This document shows positions 8,103-16,232 of a DNA stretch of 64,000 nucleotides, one piece after another. The notes beneath the pieces are model-generated. The model saw nothing but the letters and a program-made list of their open reading frames with translations. It was not told where the DNA came from and made no database searches. The DNA comes from Hyphomicrobiales bacterium (GTDB lineage Bacteria; Pseudomonadota; Alphaproteobacteria; Rhizobiales; Phreatobacteraceae), in assembly GCA_017304475.1 (NCBI GenBank), contig JAFKKV010000026.1, positions 1 through 64,000 of the forward strand, in the 5' to 3' direction. Positions within the stretch are counted from its first letter, which is position 1. Every line of letters begins with the position of its first letter. The position numbers and the translations under genes were made by a program.

Positions 8103-8788
8103 CAGGCACGCCTCCAGCCGTAGCGCCGTTCGAGCCAACGCGAGGCGACGACCAGCGGAAAGAACACCACGACATAAAGCGCCGCGCCGATCATCAAGGG
8201 GGTGGCATTGCCGGAAAAGGCCTGGGCCGACATGGCCCGCCCGAGGATCTCGCTGACGCCGATGGCGCTGCCGAGCGCGGCGTTCTTGGTAATCGAGATG
8301 GTCTTGTTGGTCAGCGGCGGAATGGCGAGCCTGACCGCCTGCGGCAGCACGACCCAGCCGAGCGTCTGGCCGAAGGTCAGCCCGGTGGAGCGCCCGGCCA
8401 TCCACTGGCCCGAGGGAACCGAGGTGATGCCGGCCCAGAACACCTCCTCGGCAAAGGCCGCAAGCACCGCGGAAAGCGACAGCCACAGCACGATGAAGTT
8501 CGGCAGGACGATGCCGACATTGGGCAGGCCGAAATAGATGAGCAGGATCAGCACCAGCGGCGGCAGGGCGCGGAAGATGTCGACGAAGATGATGATCGCC
8601 AGGGTCAGCGGCCGCTTGCCGAGCGAGCGCAGCACGGCAAGCCCGAGCCCGCCGGCAATGCCGGTGACGATGACGGCAACGCCGATCAGGATGGTCACCG
8701 CGACGCCGCCCAGGATCGCCGGGAAATAGCGCGCGGCGATCTCCGGATCGAAGAATGTCGCGAGGAACCGGTCCCAATCGGATGACAC
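8102..8788 (-). CDS. Polar amino acid ABC transporter permease (first)
   Basis: Inner-membrane permease of 228 residues in the HEQRo family. Features are FVDIFRALPPLVLILLIYFGLPN (about 68-90), a variant EAA loop (MAGRSTGLTFGQTLGWVVLPQAVR) and about five hydrophobic segments. It follows the ATPase gene after a 59-nt gap and overlaps the next permease by one base. Having two different permease genes is usual for HisQM/GltJK-type importers. Confidence 0.88.
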   Translation of the reverse strand: MSSDWDRFLATFFDPEIAARYFPAILGGVAVTILIGVAVIVTGIAGGLGLAVLRSLGKRPLTLAIIIFVDIFRALPPLVLILLIYFGLPNVGIVLPNFIVLWLSLSAVLAAFAEEVFWAGITSVPSGQWMAGRSTGLTFGQTLGWVVLPQAVRLAIPPLTNKTISITKNAALGSAIGVSEILGRAMSAQAFSGNATPLMIGAALYVVVFFPLVVASRWLERRYGWRRA

Positions 8789-8847
8789 GTCGGTCGTCTC
8801 TCTTCGTCACGGAATGCCGCGAACCGGCACGGGCGGATGAACGTCGT

Positions 8848-9603
8848 CTAGTGTCGGACTTCCCGGAGAAAGCGCTGCGTACGCTCCTGCCGGGGGCTGG
8901 TGAAAATGGCCTCCGCCGTGCCCTCTTCGACGACCTGGCCCTGATCGAGGAACAGCACCCGGTCGGCGGCATCGCGCGCGAAGCGCATTTCATGGCTGGC
9001 GATCACCATGGTCATGCCGGCATCGCGCAGGTCGCGGATCACGGCCAGCACGCTGCCGACCAGTTCCGGGTCGAGCGCCGATGTCGGCTCGTCCATCAGG
9101 ATGATCTTGGGTTCGAGCGCCAATGCGCGGGCGATCGCCACGCGCTGCTGCTGGCCTCCCGACAATTCCGCCGGATAGGCTCCGGCCTTGCCGGCGAGGC
9201 CGACCCGGTCGAGCTGCGCCAGGCCCAGCGCGTCGGCCTCCGCCCGGGTCTTGCCGAGCACCTTGCGCAGCGCCAGCGTGACGTTCCCGAGCGCGGTGAG
9301 ATGCGGGTAGAGATTGAAGCTCTGGAACACCATGCCGACCTGCCGGCGCATTTGGTTGACGTCGGTGCCGGGCAACAGCACGTCGACGCCGTCGATCGCC
9401 AGGCTGCCGCCGGTCGGTTCTTCCAGCCGGTTGCAGCAGCGCAGCAAGGTGCTCTTGCCCGATCCCGAAGGGCCGATCAGGAAGACCAGCTCGGTGGGCT
9501 GGACCACCAGGTCGACGCCCTTCAGCACGTGCGTCGTGCCGAAGGATTTGCGCAATCCCCGCGCCTCGAGCATGGGCCGGACGGCCGGCCGGTCGCTCAG
9601 CAT
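8848..9603 (-). CDS. Polar amino acid ABC transporter ATP-binding protein (GlnQ/HisP type)
   Basis: Cytoplasmic ATPase, 251 residues, that powers the adjacent importer. Walker A is GPSGSGKST (44-52), the signature is LSGGQQQR (147-154), Walker B is IILMDEP (167-173), and the switch His is in IASHEM. Length and the LDPELVGSVLAVIRDL segment are typical of the GlnQ/HisP branch. The start ATG at 9603 overlaps the 3' end of the binding-protein gene by 7 nt, so the genes are one transcription unit. Confidence 0.93.
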   Translation of the reverse strand: MLSDRPAVRPMLEARGLRKSFGTTHVLKGVDLVVQPTELVFLIGPSGSGKSTLLRCCNRLEEPTGGSLAIDGVDVLLPGTDVNQMRRQVGMVFQSFNLYPHLTALGNVTLALRKVLGKTRAEADALGLAQLDRVGLAGKAGAYPAELSGGQQQRVAIARALALEPKIILMDEPTSALDPELVGSVLAVIRDLRDAGMTMVIASHEMRFARDAADRVLFLDQGQVVEEGTAEAIFTSPRQERTQRFLREVRH

Positions 9604-10430
9604 GGCGGGTCGAACGGGCGGTCGTCATAGCCGGCCATGCCGGGAACGCCGATGCCGGGATAGACGGTGGTGGTGGCCGAACCCGGTGCCGGATCGACGC
9701 CGAACCACTTCCGGTACATGGCCGCCAGCGTGCCGTCCTTCTTCATGCATTGCAGCGCGCCTTCGAGCGTCGCCCGAAGCTCGGTGCTGCCGTTGCGCAG
9801 CGGCATGGACCAGACGAGCCCGGTGCGCTCGAGCCAGGAGTTCTTCAGGCGGGGATTGTTCTTGACCACCCAGGCAGTGACCGTCGCCGCCGAGACATTG
9901 GCATAGGCGCGTCCGGACAGCACCGCCTGCACCGCATCCGTGCTGGTGGCGAAAGCCTCCGCCGTCCAGCCGATGCGCGGCGCCAGGTCCTGCACCCATT
10001 TCTCGTAGATCGAGCCGCGCTGCACCGCGATGACCTGCCCCTTCAGCTGGGCGAGATCGGTGATGTCGGGCTTGTCCTTGAGCGTCAGGAAACGGTAGTC
10101 GGCGTCGACGAACCCCTCCATGAACAGCATCTGCTGGGCGCGCTCGGGCGTCACCGTCACCACGGCGGTGAGGAAGTCATAGGTGCCCGCCTGCAATGCC
10201 GGGATGAGGCCGGCGAACTGGGTGCCCTCGACCTGGATCGGTCGGCGGATGCGCCGCGAGATTTCCTCGACGACGTCGATGTTGAAGCCCTCCAGGCCGC
10301 CGGAGAGTTTCGGCATGGCGTGAGGGGCGAAGGTGGCGTCGATCGCCGAGCGCAAGGGCGGCTGCTGGGCGTGGGCGACGGTCATTCCGGCGACAAGGCC
10401 GGCGACCAGCGCAAGGCTCGATCTCAACAT
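9597..10430 (-). CDS. Polar amino acid ABC transporter substrate-binding protein (SBP_bac_3)
   Basis: Periplasmic binding protein, 277 residues from the ATG at 10430, where GGAGAAGACC immediately precedes the start and an N-terminal Sec signal follows (LRSSLALVAGLVAGMTVAHAQ, cleavage after AHA). The family-3 fold shows in LEGFNIDVVEEISRR, LIPALQAGTYDFLTAVVTVTPERA and YANVSAATVTAW. It is first in the importer operon and lies close to the urocanase-like/DUF917 genes, so a zwitterionic imidazole or betaine is a reasonable ligand guess; nothing in the sequence proves it. Confidence 0.88.
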   Translation of the reverse strand: MLRSSLALVAGLVAGMTVAHAQQPPLRSAIDATFAPHAMPKLSGGLEGFNIDVVEEISRRIRRPIQVEGTQFAGLIPALQAGTYDFLTAVVTVTPERAQQMLFMEGFVDADYRFLTLKDKPDITDLAQLKGQVIAVQRGSIYEKWVQDLAPRIGWTAEAFATSTDAVQAVLSGRAYANVSAATVTAWVVKNNPRLKNSWLERTGLVWSMPLRNGSTELRATLEGALQCMKKDGTLAAMYRKWFGVDPAPGSATTTVYPGIGVPGMAGYDDRPFDPPC

Positions 10431-10991
10431 GGTCTTCTCCAGGAGGCTCCACGGCCAAGCCGGGCACCGAGATAATTCTAGTCTTTCTATAAATTTACAA
10501 AGCCGCAATTCGGCACCGAGGTGCGAAAACTGCAACGGGCCATGCGTGTAGCGCATCCAGGCCAACGCCGCGGGCCTACCTTGCGCCGTGGCGGCGCTGC
10601 GGCGGCGGAGAGTCGGGCAGCCCGGGAATGCTGCGATGCAACCGAAAAATCCCGACTTTCATTGACTTTTCGGTCCGCGCCAGGCGCGCCTCGGCTGGCA
10701 AGAGGATGCGCAATGGAGAGGCATATTGCGATGGCCTCATGCCACGATCGGCCCTGTCTCGGCATGCCCCCCGCGCTACGCCGGGAAGCCACGTCTTGCA
10801 TTGCTCCACCTGGTGGCGCTAGACAGCGCCAGGCATCAGTCTACTAAATTTATCATCTTTGAAAGAAGATGGTTTCTTGAGCAGCCGCTGCACAGATCAT
10901 CGTCTCTTTTCGCCACGAAAGAGAGATGTTTTTTCGCGCGGCGACGCCCCGGCGGCGCCGCGGACCAAGCTCGGGGCACAGGGATCAGAGC
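10431..10991. other. 561-bp intergenic region with promoter-like sequence and hairpins
   Basis: No credible gene. An AT-rich stretch at about 10478-10502 (TATAAATTTACAAAG on the plus strand) is a likely promoter for the minus-strand importer operon. A 7-bp-arm palindrome TGGCGCT-N4-AGCGCCA lies at 10814-10831. CATCTT-N6-AAGATG lies at 10854-10871 in a locally AT-rich stretch, a candidate promoter/operator zone for the Rrf2 gene at 10992. The overlapping open frames in the middle show no family features. Confidence 0.5.
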
Positions 10992-11441
10992 GTGCTGACG
11001 AAGAAGGGCAAATATGGCCTGAAGGCCATGATCCACCTGGCGGCCCGCCCCTTGGGCGAGACCGCGCTGGTGACCGATATCGCCACGGCCAATGCCATCC
11101 CCAAGAAATTTCTCGATGCGATCCTCGGCGAATTGCGCACCGGCGGTTTCCTGCACAGCAAGAAGGGGCGCGGCGGCGGCTACCGGCTGTCCCGGCCAGC
11201 GGAAGACATCGTCGTCGGCGACCTCATCCGCACGCTCGATGGCCCGCTCGCGCCGATCGCCTGCGCCAGCCGCTCCGCCTATCAGCGCTGCGACGACTGC
11301 CCCGACGAGAATGCCTGCGCCACGCGCCTGATGATGATGCAGGTCCAGGATGCCATTGCCGGCGTGCTCGATGCCGTGTCGCTCGCGGAGCTGCGCGACC
11401 TGCCGAAGGATCCCTTCGATTCCTTCGTCTACCACATCTAA
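10992..11441 (+). CDS. Rrf2 family transcriptional regulator, probable Fe-S type
   Basis: Winged-helix regulator, 149 residues from the GTG at 10992 (VLTKKGKYGLKAMIHLA, the usual Rrf2 N-terminus). The recognition helix region is IPKKFLDAILGELRTGGFLHSKKGRGGGYRLSR (about 36-68). Cysteines C91, C100, C103 and C109 form the cluster seen in iron-sulfur Rrf2 regulators (IscR/NsrR/RirA group), though the spacing does not identify one of them. It stands alone between the importer promoter and a convergent GntR gene, so its targets are unclear; it may sense iron, redox or NO. Confidence 0.85.
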   Translation: MLTKKGKYGLKAMIHLAARPLGETALVTDIATANAIPKKFLDAILGELRTGGFLHSKKGRGGGYRLSRPAEDIVVGDLIRTLDGPLAPIACASRSAYQRCDDCPDENACATRLMMMQVQDAIAGVLDAVSLAELRDLPKDPFDSFVYHI

Positions 11442-11468
11442 CCGCCGGCTCTTGCCTCGCCGCCGCCT

Positions 11469-12185
11469 TCAGCCCGCATGCTTCGTCGGTTTCAGGGCGA
11501 CCGGCTGGTCGAGATCCCGAAGGATCGCCTCCGCCAGGGCCGAGGCGCGGGCGACGTGATCCAGGCAGGCCTGAAACGCCGCCGCGCCGTCCTTCCGCGC
11601 GATGGCGTCGAGGATCTTCGCCATCTGCGCCGGCCCGTCCTGGTCACGGCCCGGCGTCGATATCGTCAGGGCACGCAAATGGTTGATGCGCGAATTGAGC
11701 GACGAGACGATGCCCCAGGCAATCGCCTGGCCGGCCCCTTCGAACAGCGCCTCGTAAAAGGCGGTCGTCGCCGCCACCACCGCCGCCGGCGCTTTGCCCG
11801 CATAGGCCTTCCGGATACCGGCGAGCGCCGTTTCCAGACGCTTGATCGTCTTGGGGTCTCCCGCCTCCGCGCAGGCCCGGGCGGCGGAGCCTTCGAGCAT
11901 GCCCCTGATCTCGTAGATCTGGCGCGCCTCCGCAGGTGTCGCCTTGGCGACGACCGGGCCGCGATGCCCCTGGGTCTGGACGATGCCTTCCGCCTCGAGA
12001 TGGCGCAGGACCTCGCGGACCACGGTGCGGCTGACGCCGAGCTGTTCGCACAGGTCGCGCTCGACCAGCCGATCGCCCGGCCGGAAACGCAGGCTGACGA
12101 TCGCCTCGCGCATCTTCTCCAGCGTCAGCTCCCGCAGCGTCTTGGCGCTGCGATCGACACGCATCGGCAGCTCGCCGGCACTCAT
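11469..12185 (-). CDS. GntR family regulator, FadR/FCD subgroup
   Basis: A 238-residue repressor. Start at ATG 12185 is supported by GAGGGA upstream. The winged HTH covers about residues 12-80 (KMREAIVSLRFRPGDRLVERDLCEQLGVSRTVVREVLRHLEAEGIV). The helical FCD ligand domain follows (YEIRGMLEGSAARACAEAG). The FCD domain usually binds a small carboxylate, often with a metal ion. The gene is divergent from the DUF1185/hydrolase/Bug operon, and a textbook GntR half-site palindrome lies between them. Confidence 0.88.
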   Translation of the reverse strand: MSAGELPMRVDRSAKTLRELTLEKMREAIVSLRFRPGDRLVERDLCEQLGVSRTVVREVLRHLEAEGIVQTQGHRGPVVAKATPAEARQIYEIRGMLEGSAARACAEAGDPKTIKRLETALAGIRKAYAGKAPAAVVAATTAFYEALFEGAGQAIAWGIVSSLNSRINHLRALTISTPGRDQDGPAQMAKILDAIARKDGAAAFQACLDHVARASALAEAILRDLDQPVALKPTKHAG

Positions 12186-12281
12186 GCTTGGTCCCTCGTT
12201 CAACCGCCGCAGGCAGGCCCAGGACCAGGCCGGCCCGTGAGTCGTTGGCCGACAGCCTAGCACGGATTGACTGCTCTAATT

Positions 12282-12291
12282 TGGTATACCA
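12282..12291. promoter_or_regulatory. Putative GntR (FCD) operator TGGTATACCA
   Basis: Perfect 10-bp palindrome TGGTATACCA within a partly symmetrical AT-rich context. It lies 28 nt upstream of the DUF1185 start and 96 nt from the divergent gntR start. It matches the NGTATACN-type core recognised by many FCD-type GntR proteins, so it is probably the site of the adjacent regulator. Confidence 0.65.
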
Positions 12292-12319
12292 TAATACGGA
12301 CCACCAACGAGGCGAAGCG

Positions 12320-12904
12320 ATGTCCGATATCCGAAAACTGGTCACCTATATCGACGAGACCCTGATCGAGGGCGGCCGCGCCGCGCCCATTCCGCTGCGG
12401 CTGTTCGCGGTCGCCGCGGTGCTGCGCAATCCCTGGGCCGGCCAGGGCTTCGTCGAGGATCTCGGCCCGCAGATCCGCGCCATCGCGCCGGGGCTCGGGC
12501 AATTGATCACCGAAAAGCTGCTCGGCCTGATGGGCTCGGGCGAAGCGGTCGAGGGTTATGGCAAGGCCGCCGTCGTCGGCACCTCGGGCGAGATCGAGCA
12601 TGCTTCGGCGCTGATCCACACGCTGAGATTCGGCAACCATTTCCGCAAGGCGGTCGGCGCCAAGAGCTATCTCAGCTTCACCAATACCCGCGGCGGCCCG
12701 AACTGCCCGATCGCCATTCCGCTCATGCACAAGCTCGATGAGGGCAAGCGCTCGCACTACCTGACCATCCAGTTCTCGATCAACGACGCACCGGCGCCCG
12801 ACGAGGTGGTGGTGGCGCTCGGCGGATCGATCGGCGGACGGCCGCATCATCGCATCGGCGATCGCTATCAGGACCTGAAGGAGCTCGGCGGCACCGATGT
12901 CTGA
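12320..12904 (+). CDS. Amino acid synthesis family protein (DUF1185)
   Basis: A 194-residue cytosolic protein of the AA_synth/DUF1185 family, recognisable from DIRKLVTYIDETLIEGGR at the N-terminus, AVVLRNPWAG-like AAVLRNPWAGQGF (about 29-41), KAAVVGTSGEIEHASALIH (about 78-96) and ALGGSIGGRPHHRIGDR near the C-terminus. The biochemical role of the family is not established. It opens an operon with an alpha/beta hydrolase (8-nt overlap) and a Bug binding protein, under a GntR regulator, which suggests small-molecule catabolism, not biosynthesis. Confidence 0.8.
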   Translation: MSDIRKLVTYIDETLIEGGRAAPIPLRLFAVAAVLRNPWAGQGFVEDLGPQIRAIAPGLGQLITEKLLGLMGSGEAVEGYGKAAVVGTSGEIEHASALIHTLRFGNHFRKAVGAKSYLSFTNTRGGPNCPIAIPLMHKLDEGKRSHYLTIQFSINDAPAPDEVVVALGGSIGGRPHHRIGDRYQDLKELGGTDV

Positions 12905-13733
12905 GGACACGATCCGCCACCGGCTGCGCGGCGGCCAGGACGGCTCGACGCGCTACAGCCGCGCCGGCCGGGGCGAGCCGCTCGTCCTGCTGCACGGCCT
13001 GGGGATGACATCCTCGATCTGGGCGCCGCAGGTTGCCGCGCTCCGGGACGCCTACGACGTCGTGACCCCTGATATGCTCGGTCACGGCGGTTCGAGCCTG
13101 CCGCCGGCCGATCCCGCGCTTGCGGACTATGCCGACCAGCTGGTGTCGCTGCTCGATGCGCTTCGGATCCCCGCGGCCCATATTGCCGGCCATTCGATGG
13201 GCGCTTTGATCGCGCTTGAATTCGCACTGACGCATCCCGGGCGCGTCCTGAGCGTCGCGGCCTTGAACGGGGTCTATTGCCGCACGGCCGAACAGAAGGC
13301 CGCCGCCCTGCGGCGTGCCGCGGCGCTGGAGACGGACGAGGCCCCCTCACCCGCCGATACGCTGGCGCGCTGGTTCGGCGATCCGGTTCCGGCATCTCTC
13401 GCGCGCCAAGCTGAGATCGCCGGCGCGATGCTCGAAAGCGTCGACCCGGTCGGTTATGCCCGGACCTATCGTCTTTTCGCCGGCGCCGACGAGCAGCATC
13501 GCGGAAAGCTCGAGCAGCTGGCGGTTCCCGCGCTGTTCATGACCGGCGAATGCGACCCCAATTCGACGCCTGACATGTCGCGCGCCATGGCTGCCGCGGC
13601 GCCGCGCGGCCAGCTCGCGATCCTGCCCGGCGAACGGCACATGATGACGATGACCGCGCCGCTTGAGGTCGCGGAACGGCTACGCGCGTTTCACCGCGAC
13701 GTCGCGCTTCAAGGCGCTTCCGGCAACCGATGA
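12897..13733 (+). CDS. Alpha/beta hydrolase (enol-lactonase-like)
   Basis: A 278-residue cytosolic hydrolase. The oxyanion motif is LLHGLGMT (31-38), the nucleophile elbow is GHSMG with Ser100, a likely acid Asp lies in TGECDPNSTP, and the His is in PGERHMM near residue 247. The order matches the 3-oxoadipate enol-lactonase/epoxide-hydrolase branch. The start overlaps the end of the DUF1185 gene by 8 nt, indicating coupled expression. Substrate unknown; an ester, lactone or C-C bond are all possible for this fold. Confidence 0.85.
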   Translation: MSEDTIRHRLRGGQDGSTRYSRAGRGEPLVLLHGLGMTSSIWAPQVAALRDAYDVVTPDMLGHGGSSLPPADPALADYADQLVSLLDALRIPAAHIAGHSMGALIALEFALTHPGRVLSVAALNGVYCRTAEQKAAALRRAAALETDEAPSPADTLARWFGDPVPASLARQAEIAGAMLESVDPVGYARTYRLFAGADEQHRGKLEQLAVPALFMTGECDPNSTPDMSRAMAAAAPRGQLAILPGERHMMTMTAPLEVAERLRAFHRDVALQGASGNR

Positions 13734-13787
13734 CAGAACGCGGATCGCTTCGCGCCGATCCAGCCTGAGCCAAGAGGGATGACTGCA

Positions 13788-14780
13788 ATGTTCAAAGCGG
13801 CGACGTCGAAGGTCCTGCGGCTGGTTCAGGCCGGCCTGGTCCTGAGCCTTGCACTCGGCTCCGGCCAGGCCCTCGCCGACTATCCGGATCGGCCGATCCG
13901 GCTGATCGTTCCCTATGCCGCCGGCGGCTCCTCCGACATTGTCGGGCGCAGCTTCGCCGAACGCTTCGAGAAACTGCTGGGCCAACCCGTGGTGATCGAG
14001 AATATCGGCGGCGCCGGCGGCTATACCGGTGCTCTGCGGGCCGCCAGCGCCGACCCCGACGGCTATACCTTGCTGATCGGCTCGGGCTCCGAACTCTTGA
14101 TCCGCAACCTGCTGCAGCCGAACCCGGTCGCCGACCCGCTGCGCGACTTCACCCCGATCGCCCTGATCGGCGCGGGCCCCATGGTGCTGGTCGGCAAGCC
14201 CGCTCTGGCGGCCGCGACGCTGCCGGAGGTGCTGGCCCTGGCGCGCAGCAAGCCCGACGGATTGAATTACGGCACCGCCGGCCACGGCACCTTCATGCAT
14301 CTCGTCGGCGAAGCCGTGAAGTTCCGCGGCAAGGTCGGCATCACCCATGTGCCCTATCGCGGCGCGGCCCCGCTGATGAGCGACGTCATCGCCGGTCACG
14401 TCGATATCGGCGTCGCCTCGCTCGCCTCCGCCCTGCCCTTCATCCAGGCCGGCCAGGTCCGGGCGCTGGCCGTCAGCTCGGCGGCGCGCACCGAATTCGC
14501 GCCGACCGTCCCCACGCTCGGCGAGAGCCCGGAACTGGCGAATTTCAATCTCGAGCTCTGGATCGGCCTGTTCGGGCCGGCCCGGCTGCCGGCGGACATC
14601 GCGGCCAAGCTCCAGGCCGTCGCCTCGAGCGTGCTGGATGACCCGCAGCTGAAGAGCAAGCTCGCCTTGCAGGCGATCTCCGTGCGCAAGCTGTCGGGCG
14701 AGGCCTTCCGCGCCTTTCTCGACGGCGAGAACCGGACCTACCGGACGATCATCACGGACGCCCAGATCACCGCGCAATAG
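13788..14780 (+). CDS. Bug family (TctC) periplasmic substrate-binding protein
   Basis: A 330-residue tripartite-tricarboxylate-type binding protein. ATG 13788 is preferred over ATG 13779 because AGAGGG is well spaced only for the former. A Sec signal (VLRLVQAGLVLSLALGSGQALA) precedes DYPDRPIRLIVPYAAGGSSDIVGR, the defining Bug N-terminus. A second hallmark is GKVGITHVPYRGAAPLMSDVIAGHVDIG. No TctA or TctB membrane genes are in the window, so this is an orphan receptor. It is the third gene of the GntR-linked operon and probably captures the carboxylate that the hydrolase pathway uses. Confidence 0.9.
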   Translation: MFKAATSKVLRLVQAGLVLSLALGSGQALADYPDRPIRLIVPYAAGGSSDIVGRSFAERFEKLLGQPVVIENIGGAGGYTGALRAASADPDGYTLLIGSGSELLIRNLLQPNPVADPLRDFTPIALIGAGPMVLVGKPALAAATLPEVLALARSKPDGLNYGTAGHGTFMHLVGEAVKFRGKVGITHVPYRGAAPLMSDVIAGHVDIGVASLASALPFIQAGQVRALAVSSAARTEFAPTVPTLGESPELANFNLELWIGLFGPARLPADIAAKLQAVASSVLDDPQLKSKLALQAISVRKLSGEAFRAFLDGENRTYRTIITDAQITAQ

Positions 14781-15172
14781 GGCTGCCGGAATCACGCATT
14801 TCGCGGGACGCGAGCGAGCGCGATCGAAGCGGGCAGTCCTGTCGTCTACATCTTCGACGTCACCCCCAAGGCAAAGCAATTGCTTTGCCGGGGCGAGCGA
14901 AGCGAGGGAAGGGGGTCCAGGGGCCGCGAGGCTACGTTTTCAGCGCATAAGATCCGGATGACGATGCTCCGGCGGGAAAGGTTTCGCAGTGTCGAAGAAT
15001 CGGCCCTGCAACTCCTGGACCCCCTTCCCCTCGGCTTCGCCTCGGCCGGGGGTGACGTCCTGCACTCACGGAACGGTTGTGGGTATCCGGCAACCCCGGA
15101 GGCAACGGCCGCCTCAAGCGATCCGCCACCGCTCTGGCCCCGGGGCCGCCAGCCGACTATGCTCGGCTGGCT
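14781..15172. other. 392-bp intergenic region dominated by repeat family C
   Basis: No gene is seen. An inverted pair (14856-14921 and 15014-15059) occupies the middle. Outside it there is only GC-rich sequence, plus the leader of the downstream LysR gene. The frame of that LysR gene remains open upstream to 15077 but without family similarity. Confidence 0.6.
14856..15059. repeat. Inverted repeat pair (family C) with internal 20-bp palindrome
   Basis: The left arm (14856-14921) and right arm (15014-15059) share GACGTCACCCCC at their outer ends and GGGAAGGGGGTCCAGG (complemented) at their inner ends. The left arm carries an extra insert containing the perfect 20-bp palindrome at 14870-14889 (GGCAAAGCAA/TTGCTTTGCC). 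The layout resembles palindromic intergenic repeats of other bacteria. It separates the Bug operon from the LysR gene. Confidence 0.75.
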
Positions 15173-16117
15173 ATGGATGCCATGCTGTTCCGGGATGTCG
15201 CCGATATCAGCTTCCGCCAGCTGCGCGTGCTGCACGTGCTGATGGTCGAGAAGAGCCTGACGCGTGCCGCGACCCTGCTCGGCACGACGCAGCCGGCGAT
15301 CAGCAAGGTGCTGGCCAAGCTCCGGCTGGAATTCCAGGATCCGCTCTTCGTCCGGGTCGGCGCGACCATGCAGCCCACCCCGAAGGCCGTGCTGCTGGCC
15401 GAGCCGCTGCGGACCTTGCTGACCCAGGCCGAAGCGCTCGGCCGCACGCCCATGCGTTTCGACCCGGCCTCCTCGCTCCGGCAATACCGGCTCCTGGTCA
15501 GCGATGTCGGCCAATTGCGTTTCCTGCCGCCCTTGATGAACGCGCTCGCGACCCAGGGCCCGCATGTCCAGCTGGTCGCGCTGCCGCTCGACATGAGGCA
15601 GTTCCAGGCCCAGCTCGAAACCGGCGTGGCGGATGTCGCGCTCGGCGCCTTTCCGCGCGCCACGCAGGGCCTCAGGCGTCAGCGGCTCTATAGCGAGGGC
15701 TATCTGAGCGTCGCGCGCGCCGACCACCCGCGGCTCGCGCAATTGACCAGCCGGGCCGGCTTCCTCGCCGAGCGCCACATCATCGTGGCGGCGTCCTATA
15801 CCGGCCATGGCGCCCATGTCATGGCCGAACAGGCCCTGGCCACCGAGATCCCCGCCGACCGGATCGTCCTGAGCGTGCCGAGCTTTGTCGGCGCAGCGCT
15901 GGCCGCGGCGCGCGGCCAGGCGATCGCCACCTTGCCCGGGCGGTTCGCCCAGGATTTCGGCCGCGAGCTCGGCCTCGTCGCCTTCCGCCCGCCGCTGATG
16001 CTGCCGAAGATCGAGATCGCGCAATATTGGCACGAACGCTATCACCGCGACCCGGGCCATCAATGGCTGCGTGCCCTGGTGCATCGGACCTTCGGCGCCT
16101 CGACCCGCTCGGACTGA
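15173..16117 (+). CDS. LysR family transcriptional regulator (NahR/LinR-like)
   Basis: A 314-residue activator-type regulator. The HTH is RQLRVLHVLMVEKSLTRAATLLGTTQPAISKVLAKLR (about 16-52). It is followed by PLFVRVGATMQPTPKA, which is characteristic of the NodD/NahR/LinR branch that responds to aromatic or chloro-aromatic compounds. ATG 15173 is used because the frame upstream shows no similarity. It lies directly before, and on the same strand as, two nitroreductase-family genes, which are its most likely targets. Effector unknown. Confidence 0.85.
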   Translation: MDAMLFRDVADISFRQLRVLHVLMVEKSLTRAATLLGTTQPAISKVLAKLRLEFQDPLFVRVGATMQPTPKAVLLAEPLRTLLTQAEALGRTPMRFDPASSLRQYRLLVSDVGQLRFLPPLMNALATQGPHVQLVALPLDMRQFQAQLETGVADVALGAFPRATQGLRRQRLYSEGYLSVARADHPRLAQLTSRAGFLAERHIIVAASYTGHGAHVMAEQALATEIPADRIVLSVPSFVGAALAAARGQAIATLPGRFAQDFGRELGLVAFRPPLMLPKIEIAQYWHERYHRDPGHQWLRALVHRTFGASTRSD

Positions 16118-16232
16118 GCGTGACGATCATGCCGATCAGCTATGCGGATCATGCCCTCCAGGACATGGCAAGGGCCCGGCTCGGCGCGCTAGGCTGAGCT
16201 TTCCAGAGCCGCTCGCCCTCGAGGATATCGAC

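Noticed and set aside
7437..8993. One 518-residue minus-strand frame covering both permeases
   Set aside because: Only the part from 8102 downward resembles a permease. The upstream part is out of frame with the real first permease (8102-8788) and is Arg-rich shadow sequence, so it is not a fusion.
10431..10991. Several short overlapping open frames as small genes
   Set aside because: They overlap on both strands, lack ribosome-binding sites and show no hydrophobic or domain pattern.
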